NCBI GenBank assembly: GCA_036493895.1
Contig: DASXOZ010000053.1
Location: 124,001 to 188,000 of the forward strand
From: Candidatus Binatia bacterium
GTDB taxonomy: Bacteria; Desulfobacterota; Binatia; UBA1149; CAITLU01
DNA length: 64,000 bases
Direction of reading: 5' to 3'
Each line of letters starts with the position of its first letter. The stretch's first letter is position 1. The notes beneath the pieces were generated by a model. That model was not told where the DNA came from and did no database searches. It saw only the letters and a program-made list of their open reading frames with translations. The translations under genes were made by a program, and so were the position numbers. Below, in pieces: positions 8,133 to 16,610 of this stretch.

Positions 8133-10001
8133 GTGAGCCTCGCATTCGGCCAGAAAATCGCGCTGGGAATCTCCTGCCTGGTCGGCATTACCGTCGCGGC
8201 GGCGCTGTCGGTCTCCGGCGCGTGGGTCACCCACGCGGTACGCGCGAAAATCGACCGCGACCTTGCCGCCGCCGACCAGACGGTAGCCGAAGTCCTCAGG
8301 ATCCGTTCCGGCGAGCTTTCCGCAAAGACGTCGATGCTGCTGGCCGATGCGCCGTTGCGCGACGCCGTCATCGCAGATACCGCCGATCCGGAACAAGCGG
8401 GAGCAATTGCGCGCGCCGCCGGCCGCCTGGTGGGCAGCGACCTGCTGATGCTCGTCGACGATCACGCGCGCCTGCTCGCGAGCGCGACGCACGCGGAGCG
8501 TCGCGGCGAAAACATGGCTGGCAATGCCGCAATCGCCGACGCGCTCGCGGGCCGTACCTTCGAGGGCCTGCTCGGCGCCGACGACGGGATCTACCAGGTC
8601 GTCGCCGTGCCGGTGAGGGACGGAGATCGCGTCGCCGGGGCGATCGTCGCCGGCTTTGCGGTCGGCGACACGCTGCTTGCCAACCTCGAGGACATGACCA
8701 ACTCGCTGGTCGCGCTGTGGTCGCCATCGGTAGCCGAAGTCTCCAACCGGGCAAGGCCCGTCTTCGGCGACATTGCCGGCCGCATCGTCGTGACGCCGGG
8801 TCGCGCCACCAGGCTCGAGACTTCCGCAGGGCCTTACGTCGTGCGCGTCGGCGAGATCGGCAGGTCCGGGATTTCGTATGCGCTGGCTCGCTCGATGGAT
8901 GTCGAGCTGGCGTTCTTCCGCGAGCTTCGCCAGCGCCTGCTGGCTGGCGCCGCGCTGCTTCTCGCCGCTGCCCTCGCGGCCGGCTTCGTCTACTCGCGCC
9001 GAGTGACGCGGCCCATCGAAGCGCTGGTCGAGGGCACGGAGAGACTGGCCGCCGGGGATCTGTCGGCGCGAGTGGAGATCCGGTCCCGCGACGAGCTGGG
9101 TCGCCTGGCCGGGGCATTCAACCAGATGGCAGGTGAAATCCAGGACCTCGTCGAGGAGGAGCGCCATCTTGCCGCCGACGCCGCCGCGCTCAGCGAAAAA
9201 CTCGCGGCGCTGAACTCCGACCTTCAGGTGCAGATCGCCGAGCGCCGCCAGGCGGAAACCGAAGTGAAGCGGCTCAACGAGGACCTCGAAGCGCGGGTCG
9301 CCGCGCGCACGGCAGAGCTGGAGGCGGCCAACCGCCAGCTCGAATCGTTCTCTTACTCGGTATCGCACGATCTTCGCGGGCCGCTCCAGCGCATCAGCGG
9401 ATTCAGCGAGATCGTGCTGGCCGAAGCGGGACCGCGCCTGGACGAGGATCAGCGCCGCTCGCTCGAGCGCATCCGGGCAAGCGCGTTGACGATGGGCGGA
9501 CTGATCGAAAAGCTGCTCGAGTTCGCCCACGTCGGGCGCTGCCCTCTCGACCGGCGCGTGGTCGACGTGAGCACGCTCGCGCGCGGGATCGCCGAGGACC
9601 TCGCCTCCAGCGATCCGTCACGCAGCGCGAGCTTCGTCATCGCCGACGAGCTCGTAGCCAGAGGCGACGGCGACCTGGTCGGCGTCGCGCTGCAGAACCT
9701 GATGTCGAACGCGTGGAAATTCACGAGCCACAGCCCGCGGGCGCGCATCGAGCTCGGCGTCGAGGCGGGCAACGGCGATGGCCCCACCTTCTTCGTGCGG
9801 GACAACGGCGCCGGCTTCGAGACCGCCGAAGCCCACAAGCTGTTCCGCGTGTTCGAGCGGCTGCATTCGGCGCGCGAGTTCGAAGGCCATGGAATCGGCC
9901 TGGCGATCGTCAAGCGCATCGTCGAGCACCACGGCGGCCGCGTCTGGGCCAGCGGCTCACCGGGCGCCGGCTCTACGTTCCGTTTCACTCTCGGCGCTTG
10001 A
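8133..10001 (+). CDS. Orphan sensor histidine kinase (extracytoplasmic sensor, HAMP)
   Basis: This 622-residue membrane histidine kinase has a first helix at about 8-30 and an extracytoplasmic cache-like sensor to about 265. A second helix (about 268-290) leads to HAMP (about 292-345), a long coiled coil, and a HisKA domain with SVSHDLRGPLQ (phospho-acceptor His412). The HATPase domain carries N (NLMSNAWKF), DNGAGF and GIGLAIV motifs. The HD-L-R-G-P-L form of the H-box is typical of bacteriophytochrome-type and related kinases. GTG is the start; the ribosome-binding site is weak. No response regulator is adjacent, so it is an orphan here and its signal is unknown. Confidence 0.88.
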   Translation: MSLAFGQKIALGISCLVGITVAAALSVSGAWVTHAVRAKIDRDLAAADQTVAEVLRIRSGELSAKTSMLLADAPLRDAVIADTADPEQAGAIARAAGRLVGSDLLMLVDDHARLLASATHAERRGENMAGNAAIADALAGRTFEGLLGADDGIYQVVAVPVRDGDRVAGAIVAGFAVGDTLLANLEDMTNSLVALWSPSVAEVSNRARPVFGDIAGRIVVTPGRATRLETSAGPYVVRVGEIGRSGISYALARSMDVELAFFRELRQRLLAGAALLLAAALAAGFVYSRRVTRPIEALVEGTERLAAGDLSARVEIRSRDELGRLAGAFNQMAGEIQDLVEEERHLAADAAALSEKLAALNSDLQVQIAERRQAETEVKRLNEDLEARVAARTAELEAANRQLESFSYSVSHDLRGPLQRISGFSEIVLAEAGPRLDEDQRRSLERIRASALTMGGLIEKLLEFAHVGRCPLDRRVVDVSTLARGIAEDLASSDPSRSASFVIADELVARGDGDLVGVALQNLMSNAWKFTSHSPRARIELGVEAGNGDGPTFFVRDNGAGFETAEAHKLFRVFERLHSAREFEGHGIGLAIVKRIVEHHGGRVWASGSPGAGSTFRFTLGA

Positions 10002-10124
10002 AAATCCGAGGCCGCCGATCGCCGCCGTGCTCGGAGCGAAAGGCCGCACGCGGTCTCACGTCGGACTTGCATTGCCGGCTTGCGCGCATTGCGCGCGCCG
10101 CTGCGGTGCCCTATCGTCGACCGC

Positions 10125-10727
10125 ATGCGCCTTCGGATTCTTCTCTGCGTGATGGCCGTCGCCGCGCTGGCCGCGCGGTCCGGCGCTGCGGACATCGTTC
10201 AGAATGCAAAAGCGCCTGCGGAAATCCTGGCACGGGCGCAGGCCTATCTCGTATCGCAGGTCGGGCCGGAGTATGCGGCGCAAAATTACGAACTTCGCGA
10301 CGACCTGACCACGTCGACGGCCAACACGAGCCAGGCCCCTGCGCGCTCCTGGACCCTCGCCTACCGATACCGGCCCTGGACCGAGGTTGGCGCCGCGCAA
10401 TCGAACATCTACGTGATCGTTCCCGCCGACCCCGAACGCCCGGCGTCCGGATACGTCGCGACCTTCGACGGCGCCGGCAAGATCATTGCGCCGCGCGTGT
10501 CACGTGCGGAGGCGGAGACGAAGATGCGCGCGGGAGGTGGAGGCGCCGTCCTGGAAGGTCCCCTGTCGCTCGACGTACAGGGCGACGGTCGCACTGCGCA
10601 TCCGGTCTGGCTCGGAGTCTTCCCCGTCGGCGAGACGAAAGGCTCGTGCTGGATTACGCGGCGGGTGACGATCGATGCCGTCACGGGCAGCGTCACCGTC
10701 TCGCCTGACGAAACCGCCTGCGAATAG
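10125..10727 (+). CDS. Secreted protein of unknown function
   Basis: This 200-residue protein has a clear Sec signal (MRLRILLCVMAVAALAA, cleavage after about residue 21). I do not recognise the family. The mature part is compact, with few hydrophobic segments. It carries two late cysteines (GSCW and the near-terminal CE) that could form a disulfide, and ends in a strand-rich pattern VTIDAVTGSVTVSPDE. The inner ATG at 10125 was chosen over an upstream in-frame ATG at 10080 because only the former puts the signal peptide at the N-terminus. It stands alone, tail to tail with the adenylate cyclase gene. Confidence 0.65.
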   Translation: MRLRILLCVMAVAALAARSGAADIVQNAKAPAEILARAQAYLVSQVGPEYAAQNYELRDDLTTSTANTSQAPARSWTLAYRYRPWTEVGAAQSNIYVIVPADPERPASGYVATFDGAGKIIAPRVSRAEAETKMRAGGGGAVLEGPLSLDVQGDGRTAHPVWLGVFPVGETKGSCWITRRVTIDAVTGSVTVSPDETACE

Positions 10728-10736
10728 AGCGCAAGC

Positions 10737-12008
10737 TCAGACGCGAACGGCGGGTTGGGACACCGGCGAAACCAGGGCGTCTCCGGGGCTTTCCGCGGCA
10801 GGCGCGTAAACCGCGATCGCCTCGCTGCGCCCGCGCAGCACCACCCGATCGACCAGCCGAAACGCGAGCGTGTCGCCGCAGGCAAGCATCGTCGCCTCCG
10901 ATACAAGCATCGGTGAGTCGAGCTGCTTGGTGAGCTGCTCGAGCCTGGAGGCAACGTTGACCGTATCGCCGATCACCGTGAACTCGCGCCGGGATTCCGC
11001 ACCGATGTCGCCGACGACCGCCGGTCCTCCGTGGATGCCGATGCCCATGCGCAGCAGCTCCTCCGAAGGCCTCTGCAACCGCGCGAGCTCCTTCTGCATC
11101 GCGAGCGCGCAGCGTACCGCACGCGTCGCCTGGTCCGGCTGATCCACCGGCGCACCGAAGTACGCCATCAATCCGTCGCCGAGGAACTTGTCGAGGGTGC
11201 CTCCGTGCGCGAAGACGACCTCCACCATCGCCGAGTGGAAGCGGTTGAGCAGGATGACCACCGCATGCGAATCGAGGCGTTCGGCGATGCGGGTAAAATC
11301 GCGAAGGTCGGCGAAGAGCACCGTGACGTCGCGACGTTGCGCACCGCCTGCCGTCGCGCCGGCCTCGACCGCAGCGGCGACCTGCGGCGAGAAATATCGA
11401 CCGAGACGCTCGCGACGCAGGTGCTCGATCGAAGCTTCGGCGACGATGCGCACCGACTGCTCCCGCCAGTAGACGCACACCGCCGCCACCAGCGTCGTCA
11501 GCGCCGTCACCATCGCGAGGAACGTGTAGTCGTGCCCGGCACCCGTCAGCCCGAACACCTGCAGCACGATGGCAACGACCGCAGCCGTCACCGTCTGCCG
11601 CACGTCCAATGCAAGCGAGGCAAGAACGACGAATGCCGCGAATGCCAGCGGCAGCATCATCAGGATCGAGTCCGCCAGAAACGGCGTGTCGCTTGCCCGC
11701 GCCGCCCGCGCGGTTGCGCGCACGATCCAGTACACCATCGGCATGTCGAGGAACGCGATCGTGTAGCCGCTCCAGGCCGCCCATGCGTCGAAACGGTGTC
11801 GCAGGCGCCACGCCAGCGCTGCGACGGCCGTGTAGCCCAGCAGAGGCCCGTACGGTGCGCCTTCCCATCCGCGCACGGCGATGGTGAAAATTCCCTGGAG
11901 CAGCACGACGACGACGAGGGCAGCGAGGCGAAACGCCGCGATCTGGCGGCTGTTGCGCTCCCTCTCGACCGCCAGCGCGGCGCGAAAGCCGGGATCTGCG
12001 CGTTGCAT
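10737..12008 (-). CDS. Membrane-bound class III adenylate cyclase
   Basis: The protein has 423 residues. The N-terminal half has about six hydrophobic segments (residues 25-195). A short helical linker of the ...[12 protein letters not shown] type follows, then a class III nucleotide cyclase domain at about 225-400. The two metal-binding aspartates are visible in LFADLRDF (Asp234) and [10 protein letters not shown] (Asp278). [13 protein letters not shown] carries the Asp-Thr that favours ATP, so the product is most likely cAMP. The architecture resembles bacterial six-helix cyclases in which the membrane part is a receptor. No cAMP-receptor protein gene is nearby. The C-terminal 20 residues are low complexity. 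Confidence 0.9.
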   Translation of the reverse strand: MQRADPGFRAALAVERERNSRQIAAFRLAALVVVVLLQGIFTIAVRGWEGAPYGPLLGYTAVAALAWRLRHRFDAWAAWSGYTIAFLDMPMVYWIVRATARAARASDTPFLADSILMMLPLAFAAFVVLASLALDVRQTVTAAVVAIVLQVFGLTGAGHDYTFLAMVTALTTLVAAVCVYWREQSVRIVAEASIEHLRRERLGRYFSPQVAAAVEAGATAGGAQRRDVTVLFADLRDFTRIAERLDSHAVVILLNRFHSAMVEVVFAHGGTLDKFLGDGLMAYFGAPVDQPDQATRAVRCALAMQKELARLQRPSEELLRMGIGIHGGPAVVGDIGAESRREFTVIGDTVNVASRLEQLTKQLDSPMLVSEATMLACGDTLAFRLVDRVVLRGRSEAIAVYAPAAESPGDALVSPVSQPAVRV

Positions 12009-12066
12009 GGTCCCGATCTCATCAGAGGGGCCGGGCCAGAAACAGCCCGGCCGCTACTGCGGCGGC

Positions 12067-12106
12067 GGCGCAGCCGTGATTCCATGGAACGGCGCAGCCG
12101 TGATTC
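12067..12106. repeat. Direct repeat, 16 bp, period 24
   Basis: The 16-mer GGCGCAGCCGTGATTC occurs at 12067-12082 and again at 12091-12106. This looks like a 24 bp tandem duplication just in front of the pcm coding region. If translation began at the ATG at 12084 the second copy would be coding. Confidence 0.8.
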
Positions 12107-12119
12107 AAAGGCAGGAGCC

Positions 12120-12767
12120 GTGGTCGATCGCACCCAGGAGCGCAACCGGATGGTTCGCGAACAGCTCGCGCAGCGCGGAATCGCCGACCGCGCCGTCCTT
12201 GCTGCGTTCAGCGCGATTCCCCGCGAGCTGTTCGTGCCGCGTACCCTTGCGAGTCGGGCCTACGAGGACTGCGCGTTGCCGATCGCGTGCGGCCAGACGA
12301 TCTCCCAACCGTTCGTCGTCGCGTACATGTTCGAAGCGCTCGCGCTCACGGGGCGCGAGCGCGTGCTCGAAGTCGGAACCGGATCGGGCTACTCCGCGGC
12401 GATCCTTTCCCATGTGGCGCGCACGGTATTCTCGGTCGAGCGTTTCGCCAGGCTCGCAGCGTCGGCCGAGCGAAGATTGCACCGGCTCGGCATCGTCAAC
12501 GTCCACGTCTCGCGCGCAGACGGGACTCTCGGGCTCGCATCCGAGGCACCGTTCGATGCGATCGTCGTGGCGGCCGGCGCACGGGAGGTACCGCAGCCTC
12601 TCGTCGACCAGCTCATCGCGGGCGGGCGTCTCGTGATGCCCGTCGGCGGCGACGGGGAGTTCCAGAGCCTGATGCGTATCACGCGGAGTGAGAGCGGCGG
12701 CGTCAGCGAGGAAGACCTGGGACAATGCCGCTTCGTGCCGCTGGTCGCCGGTACCGCACGCCGATAG
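12120..12767 (+). CDS. pcm: Protein-L-isoaspartate O-methyltransferase
   Basis: This enzyme methylates isoaspartyl residues with S-adenosylmethionine so that damaged Asn/Asp sites can be repaired. The 215-residue protein shows the family order: MVREQLAQRGI, then AFSAIPRELFVP, then the substrate loop GQTISQPFVVAYM, then the SAM-binding motif LEVGTGSGYSAAIL. FDAIVVAAGAREVPQPLVDQL follows. The start is uncertain. GTG at 12120 keeps the conserved D...R-x-x-M-V lead-in. ATG at 12150 has the best ribosome-binding site (AGGAG, 9 bases upstream). ATG at 12084 lies between repeat copies. It is divergent from the adenylate cyclase. Confidence 0.93.
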   Translation: MVDRTQERNRMVREQLAQRGIADRAVLAAFSAIPRELFVPRTLASRAYEDCALPIACGQTISQPFVVAYMFEALALTGRERVLEVGTGSGYSAAILSHVARTVFSVERFARLAASAERRLHRLGIVNVHVSRADGTLGLASEAPFDAIVVAAGAREVPQPLVDQLIAGGRLVMPVGGDGEFQSLMRITRSESGGVSEEDLGQCRFVPLVAGTARR

Positions 12768-12849
12768 AACACCACCTGCTGCGCAGCCACGGCGTCGTTC
12801 CCGTCGCGCCCGGCTCGCGGATGCGACTACGAACGTGTCGCGACGGCGA

Positions 12850-14049
12850 TCAGCGCGAGAACGCCATCGACATCGTGTTCGTCGGCATTTCTTCGGATGC
12901 CAGCGGACGCGCCACCTCTGCGGGCGTCGGTCCGATCCGGTCGACGACCGGAGCCAGGGCCTCGAGGTCGAAGCCGAACAACGCGGCGGCGTTGGTCCCG
13001 AGCATGCAGCGCGCTTCGGTTTCCGGCACGTCGTGGAACGTGTGCCGCAGTGCCTGGCGCGTGTACGGATACGTCCCCTCGTAGTGTGGATAATCGGTTC
13101 CCCAGCAGAATCGCTCGACCCCGACCGCGTGGCGCTGGCGAACTTCCTCCGGGGAGGCGGCGCTGGCGCCGTACCAGATGTTGCGCCGCGCATAAAAGCT
13201 CGGCGGCTCCGGCGTCACCGCCTCGACGTTGAACTCGAACTCGCCGACGAAACCTTTGCGCACGAAACTCCAGATGCGGTCGAGCTGCTCGAGCGTCGCC
13301 GGCACCCAGCCGCAGCCGGACTCGGTGATGATGTAGCGTAACTTCGGAAAGCGGTGGAAGACGCCGGCCAGGATCAGGTGCGAGAAGCTGCGCGTCGAGA
13401 ACCACGGCGTCTCGAGAAAACGGATCGGAAGCGAGATCGGGTAGTTGCCGTAGCTCGGTGATCCGGTTCCGCCGTGGTGGTTGAGCACGACTCCCGTGTC
13501 TTCGCAGACTTTCCAGAACGGATCGTAATCCGGCGCGTACAGCGGCTTGATGTGCGTGCAGTCGTCGGGGACGTGAGGCAGCAGCACGCCGCCCTTCAGG
13601 CCGCTGTTCGCGATCCACTCGACGTCGCGTATCGCCTCGTCGATGTCGTTGAGGTAGACGATGCCGACTCCGGCGCGGCGCTGGCGCTGCTCGTTCTGGA
13701 AGTCGAGCAGCCAGCGGTTGTGGGCGCGGATACCTTCGAGCCACAGCGGATAGTCTTCGCGCGACGGATTGCCGCAGATGAGCACGCTGCTGCGGAAGAA
13801 CGGCGGCACCGTGTTCGGAAACAGGATCTCGCCGGCCACCCCTTCACGATCCATGTCGGCGATGCGCTCGGCATCGTCCCAGTTCTTGTGCTTCTTCGAT
13901 CCGATGTGCTCGCGCTGCGGGTTGCGGTAGCTGCCTCTCCATTCATCGAAGAGGGCCTGGTGCCCGGCGTCGAGATAGTCGCGGTAGCCGGCGACGCTGG
14001 CACCGGCGTGGGCGTCCGACGTGATGACGGCGTAGGGCCTGTTGTCCAT
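12850..14049 (-). CDS. Amidohydrolase-2 family metal-dependent hydrolase
   Basis: This 399-residue TIM-barrel protein belongs to the amidohydrolase-related (amidohydro_2) family. ITSDAHAG near the N-terminus replaces the usual D-x-H-x-H metal motif, keeping D-x-H only. VLNHHGG (middle), an internal histidine/glutamate-rich region and the C-terminal FCWGTDYPHYEGT with its metal-binding Asp are all present. The family contains decarboxylases and ring-cleavage-product hydrolases that act in degradation of aromatic or xenobiotic compounds. The GST and hydrolase genes next door fit such a pathway, but the substrate cannot be read from sequence. Confidence 0.85.
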   Translation of the reverse strand: MDNRPYAVITSDAHAGASVAGYRDYLDAGHQALFDEWRGSYRNPQREHIGSKKHKNWDDAERIADMDREGVAGEILFPNTVPPFFRSSVLICGNPSREDYPLWLEGIRAHNRWLLDFQNEQRQRRAGVGIVYLNDIDEAIRDVEWIANSGLKGGVLLPHVPDDCTHIKPLYAPDYDPFWKVCEDTGVVLNHHGGTGSPSYGNYPISLPIRFLETPWFSTRSFSHLILAGVFHRFPKLRYIITESGCGWVPATLEQLDRIWSFVRKGFVGEFEFNVEAVTPEPPSFYARRNIWYGASAASPEEVRQRHAVGVERFCWGTDYPHYEGTYPYTRQALRHTFHDVPETEARCMLGTNAAALFGFDLEALAPVVDRIGPTPAEVARPLASEEMPTNTMSMAFSR

Positions 14050-14122
14050 GCGCGCATCGTAGCCGCGCGTCGCGCCGACGCGAGCGGACGATCCGCCCCT
14101 GTGGAGCCGGCTCGCGGCCGCG

Positions 14123-14776
14123 TCAGAGCGGGGGTAGCTTCAGCCCGGCGTCCCCGAGGAACTTGTGCATCGCGCCGGCCACTTTGCGCACGCTCGGGCG
14201 CAGCGCGACCCGCGAGCGCCACGCCGCGAGGTTGGCCAGCGCCGGATCGGCCGGCGCGCCCAGGAAGGACGCGAAGAACTGGGCCATGAAAAATGCGATG
14301 TCGGCGTACGAGAAGGTCCCGGCCAGGTATTCGCGCCCGGCCAGCCGCGAGTCCGTCTTCCCGTAGAACGCGACGATCGCGGCGCGCGCCGCATCGGCGA
14401 CCGCGTCGCCGCCGGGCAGGCCGCGCGAGCGCGGCATCAGCGCAATGACGTTCGGGAAGAACACTTCGTCCGACTCCAGCTCGAGCAGGCGCGCCCTCGC
14501 CCTTTCCTTGCGGTCGCGCGGCCACATCGGAGGCGCGGGGGCCAGCTCTTCGAGATACTCGAAGATCTGCGTCGAGTCGTAGATCTCGAGGTCGCCGTCG
14601 ATCAGGACCGGCACCTGCTGCTTTGGATTGATGCGCGCGACGTCGCCATGTTTCGGCTCGTACAGCGTCGCGAGCGAGAACGGCACGAACTCGCGCGGAC
14701 AATCGATGCCCTTTTCGAGCACGGCAATCTCGGTCTTGGAGCCGAACATGCTGAGCGGACCCGAGTAGAGCTTCAT
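14123..14776 (-). CDS. Glutathione S-transferase family protein
   Basis: The protein has 217 residues. The N-terminal thioredoxin-like domain starts KLYSGPLSMFGSKTEIAVLEKG and includes the cis-Pro motif QVPVLIDGD followed by the glutathione-contacting I-Y-D-S-T-Q-I-F-E-Y-L-E. The all-helical C-terminal domain covers about residues 85-217 and contains the N-capping-type segment YLAGTFSYADIAFF. It probably conjugates or dehalogenates electrophiles with glutathione or a similar thiol. It lies between an amidohydrolase and an alpha/beta hydrolase in the same direction, consistent with a small detoxification or catabolic cluster. Confidence 0.9.
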   Translation of the reverse strand: MKLYSGPLSMFGSKTEIAVLEKGIDCPREFVPFSLATLYEPKHGDVARINPKQQVPVLIDGDLEIYDSTQIFEYLEELAPAPPMWPRDRKERARARLLELESDEVFFPNVIALMPRSRGLPGGDAVADAARAAIVAFYGKTDSRLAGREYLAGTFSYADIAFFMAQFFASFLGAPADPALANLAAWRSRVALRPSVRKVAGAMHKFLGDAGLKLPPL

Positions 14777-14841
14777 CGTCGCCTCCGTCTGCGCCGGTGC
14801 GAGCCCGGCGAACCGGGGTTTCCCGCAACGTGCTGGAGGTT

Positions 14842-15816
14842 CTACATCGCGGTCGCGGCTTTCCAAGGGCCACTTGGCAACGACGCGCCAGGACCACCGC
14901 GCCGCGAGGCAAGGTCCGCGATGTTCGCGTGCTCACGCGTTGTTTCGGCCGCCTCAGGCAAGCTCGCAGCGAAATTGCGGAAAACCTCCGCGAAGCGGTC
15001 CGGCTGCTCCAGGAACGCCGCGTGTCCGGCATCGAACATCTCGATGCGATGGTCGGGGAACGTCGATGCCGCCGGCTGGGTTCGCGACCACGGGATCACG
15101 CGATCCTGCCGCGCCCATGCGAACAGCGTGGGACACAGCACGTGCGGAGCCAGCGCGCGGATGTCGGCCTCCGGCGCGTTGAAACTGGTCCAGGCCTCGA
15201 CCAGCACCGGAGCCACCTGCCTGCAGCCCGCGACGATGCGCTCGCGCTGGGCGCGCGCGGCCGGCTGCGGCAGCACCACCCGGTAGTACATCGCGAAAGC
15301 ACGACGGAACCACCACGCGCCACGCGCACCCGCTTCGAAGAAAGACGTCATGTGACCGATCACGAAGCGCGTCGTGCGATCGGCACCGATCAGGCCGCCA
15401 GTATCGCAGAGCACGAGGCCGCGCACGAGGTCGGGCCTTCGCGCTGCCGTCTGGATCGCCGCAGCGCCGCCGATCGAGCAACCGATCACGATCACCGGCT
15501 CGCTCGAAAGTTGCGGAATCAACTCGTCCAGAATCTGCGAGTAGCGCGCGGCGCTGGCCTTCTCTTTCTCGCGGGGGCTGCTGCCCTGCCCCGGCCAATC
15601 GACCGCGATCACCTCGAAATCGTCGCTGCAGCGCTCGGAGAAGGGTTCGAAGTCGCGTGCACCGTGACCGGTGGCGTGAAGGCACACCACTTTCGGGCCC
15701 GCCCCTTTTCTGTTCAGCGCAATCGTCGCGCCCGCGGCCTCATGGAATTCGATCGGGTTCCAGGCTCCGGCGGCGGCAACGATCGGGTCGATGGTCGGCT
15801 GGTGGATCGATTTCAT
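14842..15816 (-). CDS. Alpha/beta hydrolase
   Basis: The protein has 324 residues with an alpha/beta-hydrolase fold. The oxyanion region is VVCLHATGHGARDF, the nucleophile elbow GCSIGG (Ser), and the C-terminal catalytic His lies in DAGHAAFLEQPDRF. This is the pattern of serine hydrolases such as haloalkane-type, meta-cleavage-product or epoxide hydrolases; the substrate is unknown. The ATG at 15816 was preferred over one 12 codons upstream because that would lie within the operator-proximal leader. It is transcribed divergently from a TetR regulator and faces the palindrome at 15853-15874, so it is very likely that regulator's target. Confidence 0.88.
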   Translation of the reverse strand: MKSIHQPTIDPIVAAAGAWNPIEFHEAAGATIALNRKGAGPKVVCLHATGHGARDFEPFSERCSDDFEVIAVDWPGQGSSPREKEKASAARYSQILDELIPQLSSEPVIVIGCSIGGAAAIQTAARRPDLVRGLVLCDTGGLIGADRTTRFVIGHMTSFFEAGARGAWWFRRAFAMYYRVVLPQPAARAQRERIVAGCRQVAPVLVEAWTSFNAPEADIRALAPHVLCPTLFAWARQDRVIPWSRTQPAASTFPDHRIEMFDAGHAAFLEQPDRFAEVFRNFAASLPEAAETTREHANIADLASRRGGPGASLPSGPWKAATAM

Positions 15817-15852
15817 TGGGTGTCTTCGCTGGAAAGTGCCGGCGACGTGCAT

Positions 15853-15874
15853 GACGTGATAGATATATCACGTC
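15853..15874. promoter_or_regulatory. TetR-type operator palindrome
   Basis: A perfect inverted repeat GACGTGATA-N4-TATCACGTC lies in the 80 bp gap between the divergent hydrolase and TetR genes, 36 bp from the first and 22 bp from the second start codon. Its size and position are typical of an autoregulatory TetR operator covering both promoters. A TATAGA just downstream (15881-15886) could be the -10 element of the regulator gene. Confidence 0.75.
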
Positions 15875-15896
15875 GGAAAGTATAGAGTCGCGTGTC

Positions 15897-16568
15897 ATGA
15901 GTCAAGGGGAATCGACCGGCCGCGATTTGCCGACGCCTGCGGGCGCCGCAGGTAGTCCGGGCCGGCGCCGGCCGGGGCGTTCCGGGCCGGCGAAGCCCGC
16001 AGGGTCACGCGACGCCGGCGGTCGTCCGGAGCCCGGCGTCGCTCGCCAGGCCCTGCTGGATGCGGCGCGCGCCGAGTTCGACGAGGCCGGTTTCGAAGGC
16101 ACCGACACGAACCGCATCGCGCGCCGCGCCGGCTACGCGCCGCAGACGTTCTACCGCCACTTCCGCGACAAGACGGAGATCTTCGTCGAGATCTACAAGC
16201 GCTGGTTCGACGACGAGTGGAGGGACCTCGAGAACGCGCAAGCCAAAGGCGCCGAAGGGGCCGCGCGCGTGACGCTCGCACACCACGCTCGCCATCGCGA
16301 GTTCCGCCGCAGCCTGCGTCGGCTCACCGTCACTGACCCGGTCGTGCGCACGGCGCGAGCCGAGAGCCGGCGCCGCCAGGTCGCACTGCTCGCGGCAGAA
16401 GACGCCGCGCGTGGGCGCGAGCGCAGCGATGCAACCCGCATCGCACTGCTGCTCGCCGTCGAGCGCATCGCCGACGCCGCGGCCGACGGCGAGCTTCACG
16501 ACCTCGGCGTGACGCACGAGCAGGAAGTCGCGATGCTCGCCGACGTGATTCGTCGTTTCGCGCGCTGA
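15897..16568 (+). CDS. TetR-family transcriptional regulator
   Basis: The protein has 223 residues. After a 40-residue proline/arginine-rich disordered lead there is a TetR DNA-binding domain (about 45-95). It has ARQALLDAARAEFDEAGFEG, the helix-turn-helix around NRIARRAGYAPQTFYRHFRDK, and the family's K-x-x-I/L-F end. The ligand-binding C-terminal domain is helical and not assignable. It is divergent from the alpha/beta hydrolase gene, with a perfect 22 bp palindrome between them, so it is probably a local repressor of the hydrolase and perhaps the GST and amidohydrolase genes beyond. Confidence 0.92.
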   Translation: MSQGESTGRDLPTPAGAAGSPGRRRPGRSGPAKPAGSRDAGGRPEPGVARQALLDAARAEFDEAGFEGTDTNRIARRAGYAPQTFYRHFRDKTEIFVEIYKRWFDDEWRDLENAQAKGAEGAARVTLAHHARHREFRRSLRRLTVTDPVVRTARAESRRRQVALLAAEDAARGRERSDATRIALLLAVERIADAAADGELHDLGVTHEQEVAMLADVIRRFAR

Positions 16569-16581
16569 ACACTGCGCGGAA

Positions 16582-16599
16582 GCCGGCGCATTCGCCGGC
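16582..16599. terminator. Hairpin between convergent genes
   Basis: A 7 bp perfect stem GCCGGCG / CGCCGGC with a CATT loop lies in the 42 bp gap between the TetR gene and the PQQ-propeller gene. There is no clear T-run, so it may act as a bidirectional attenuating hairpin rather than a strong intrinsic terminator. Confidence 0.5.
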
Positions 16600-16610
16600 C
16601 GACGCGGGTT

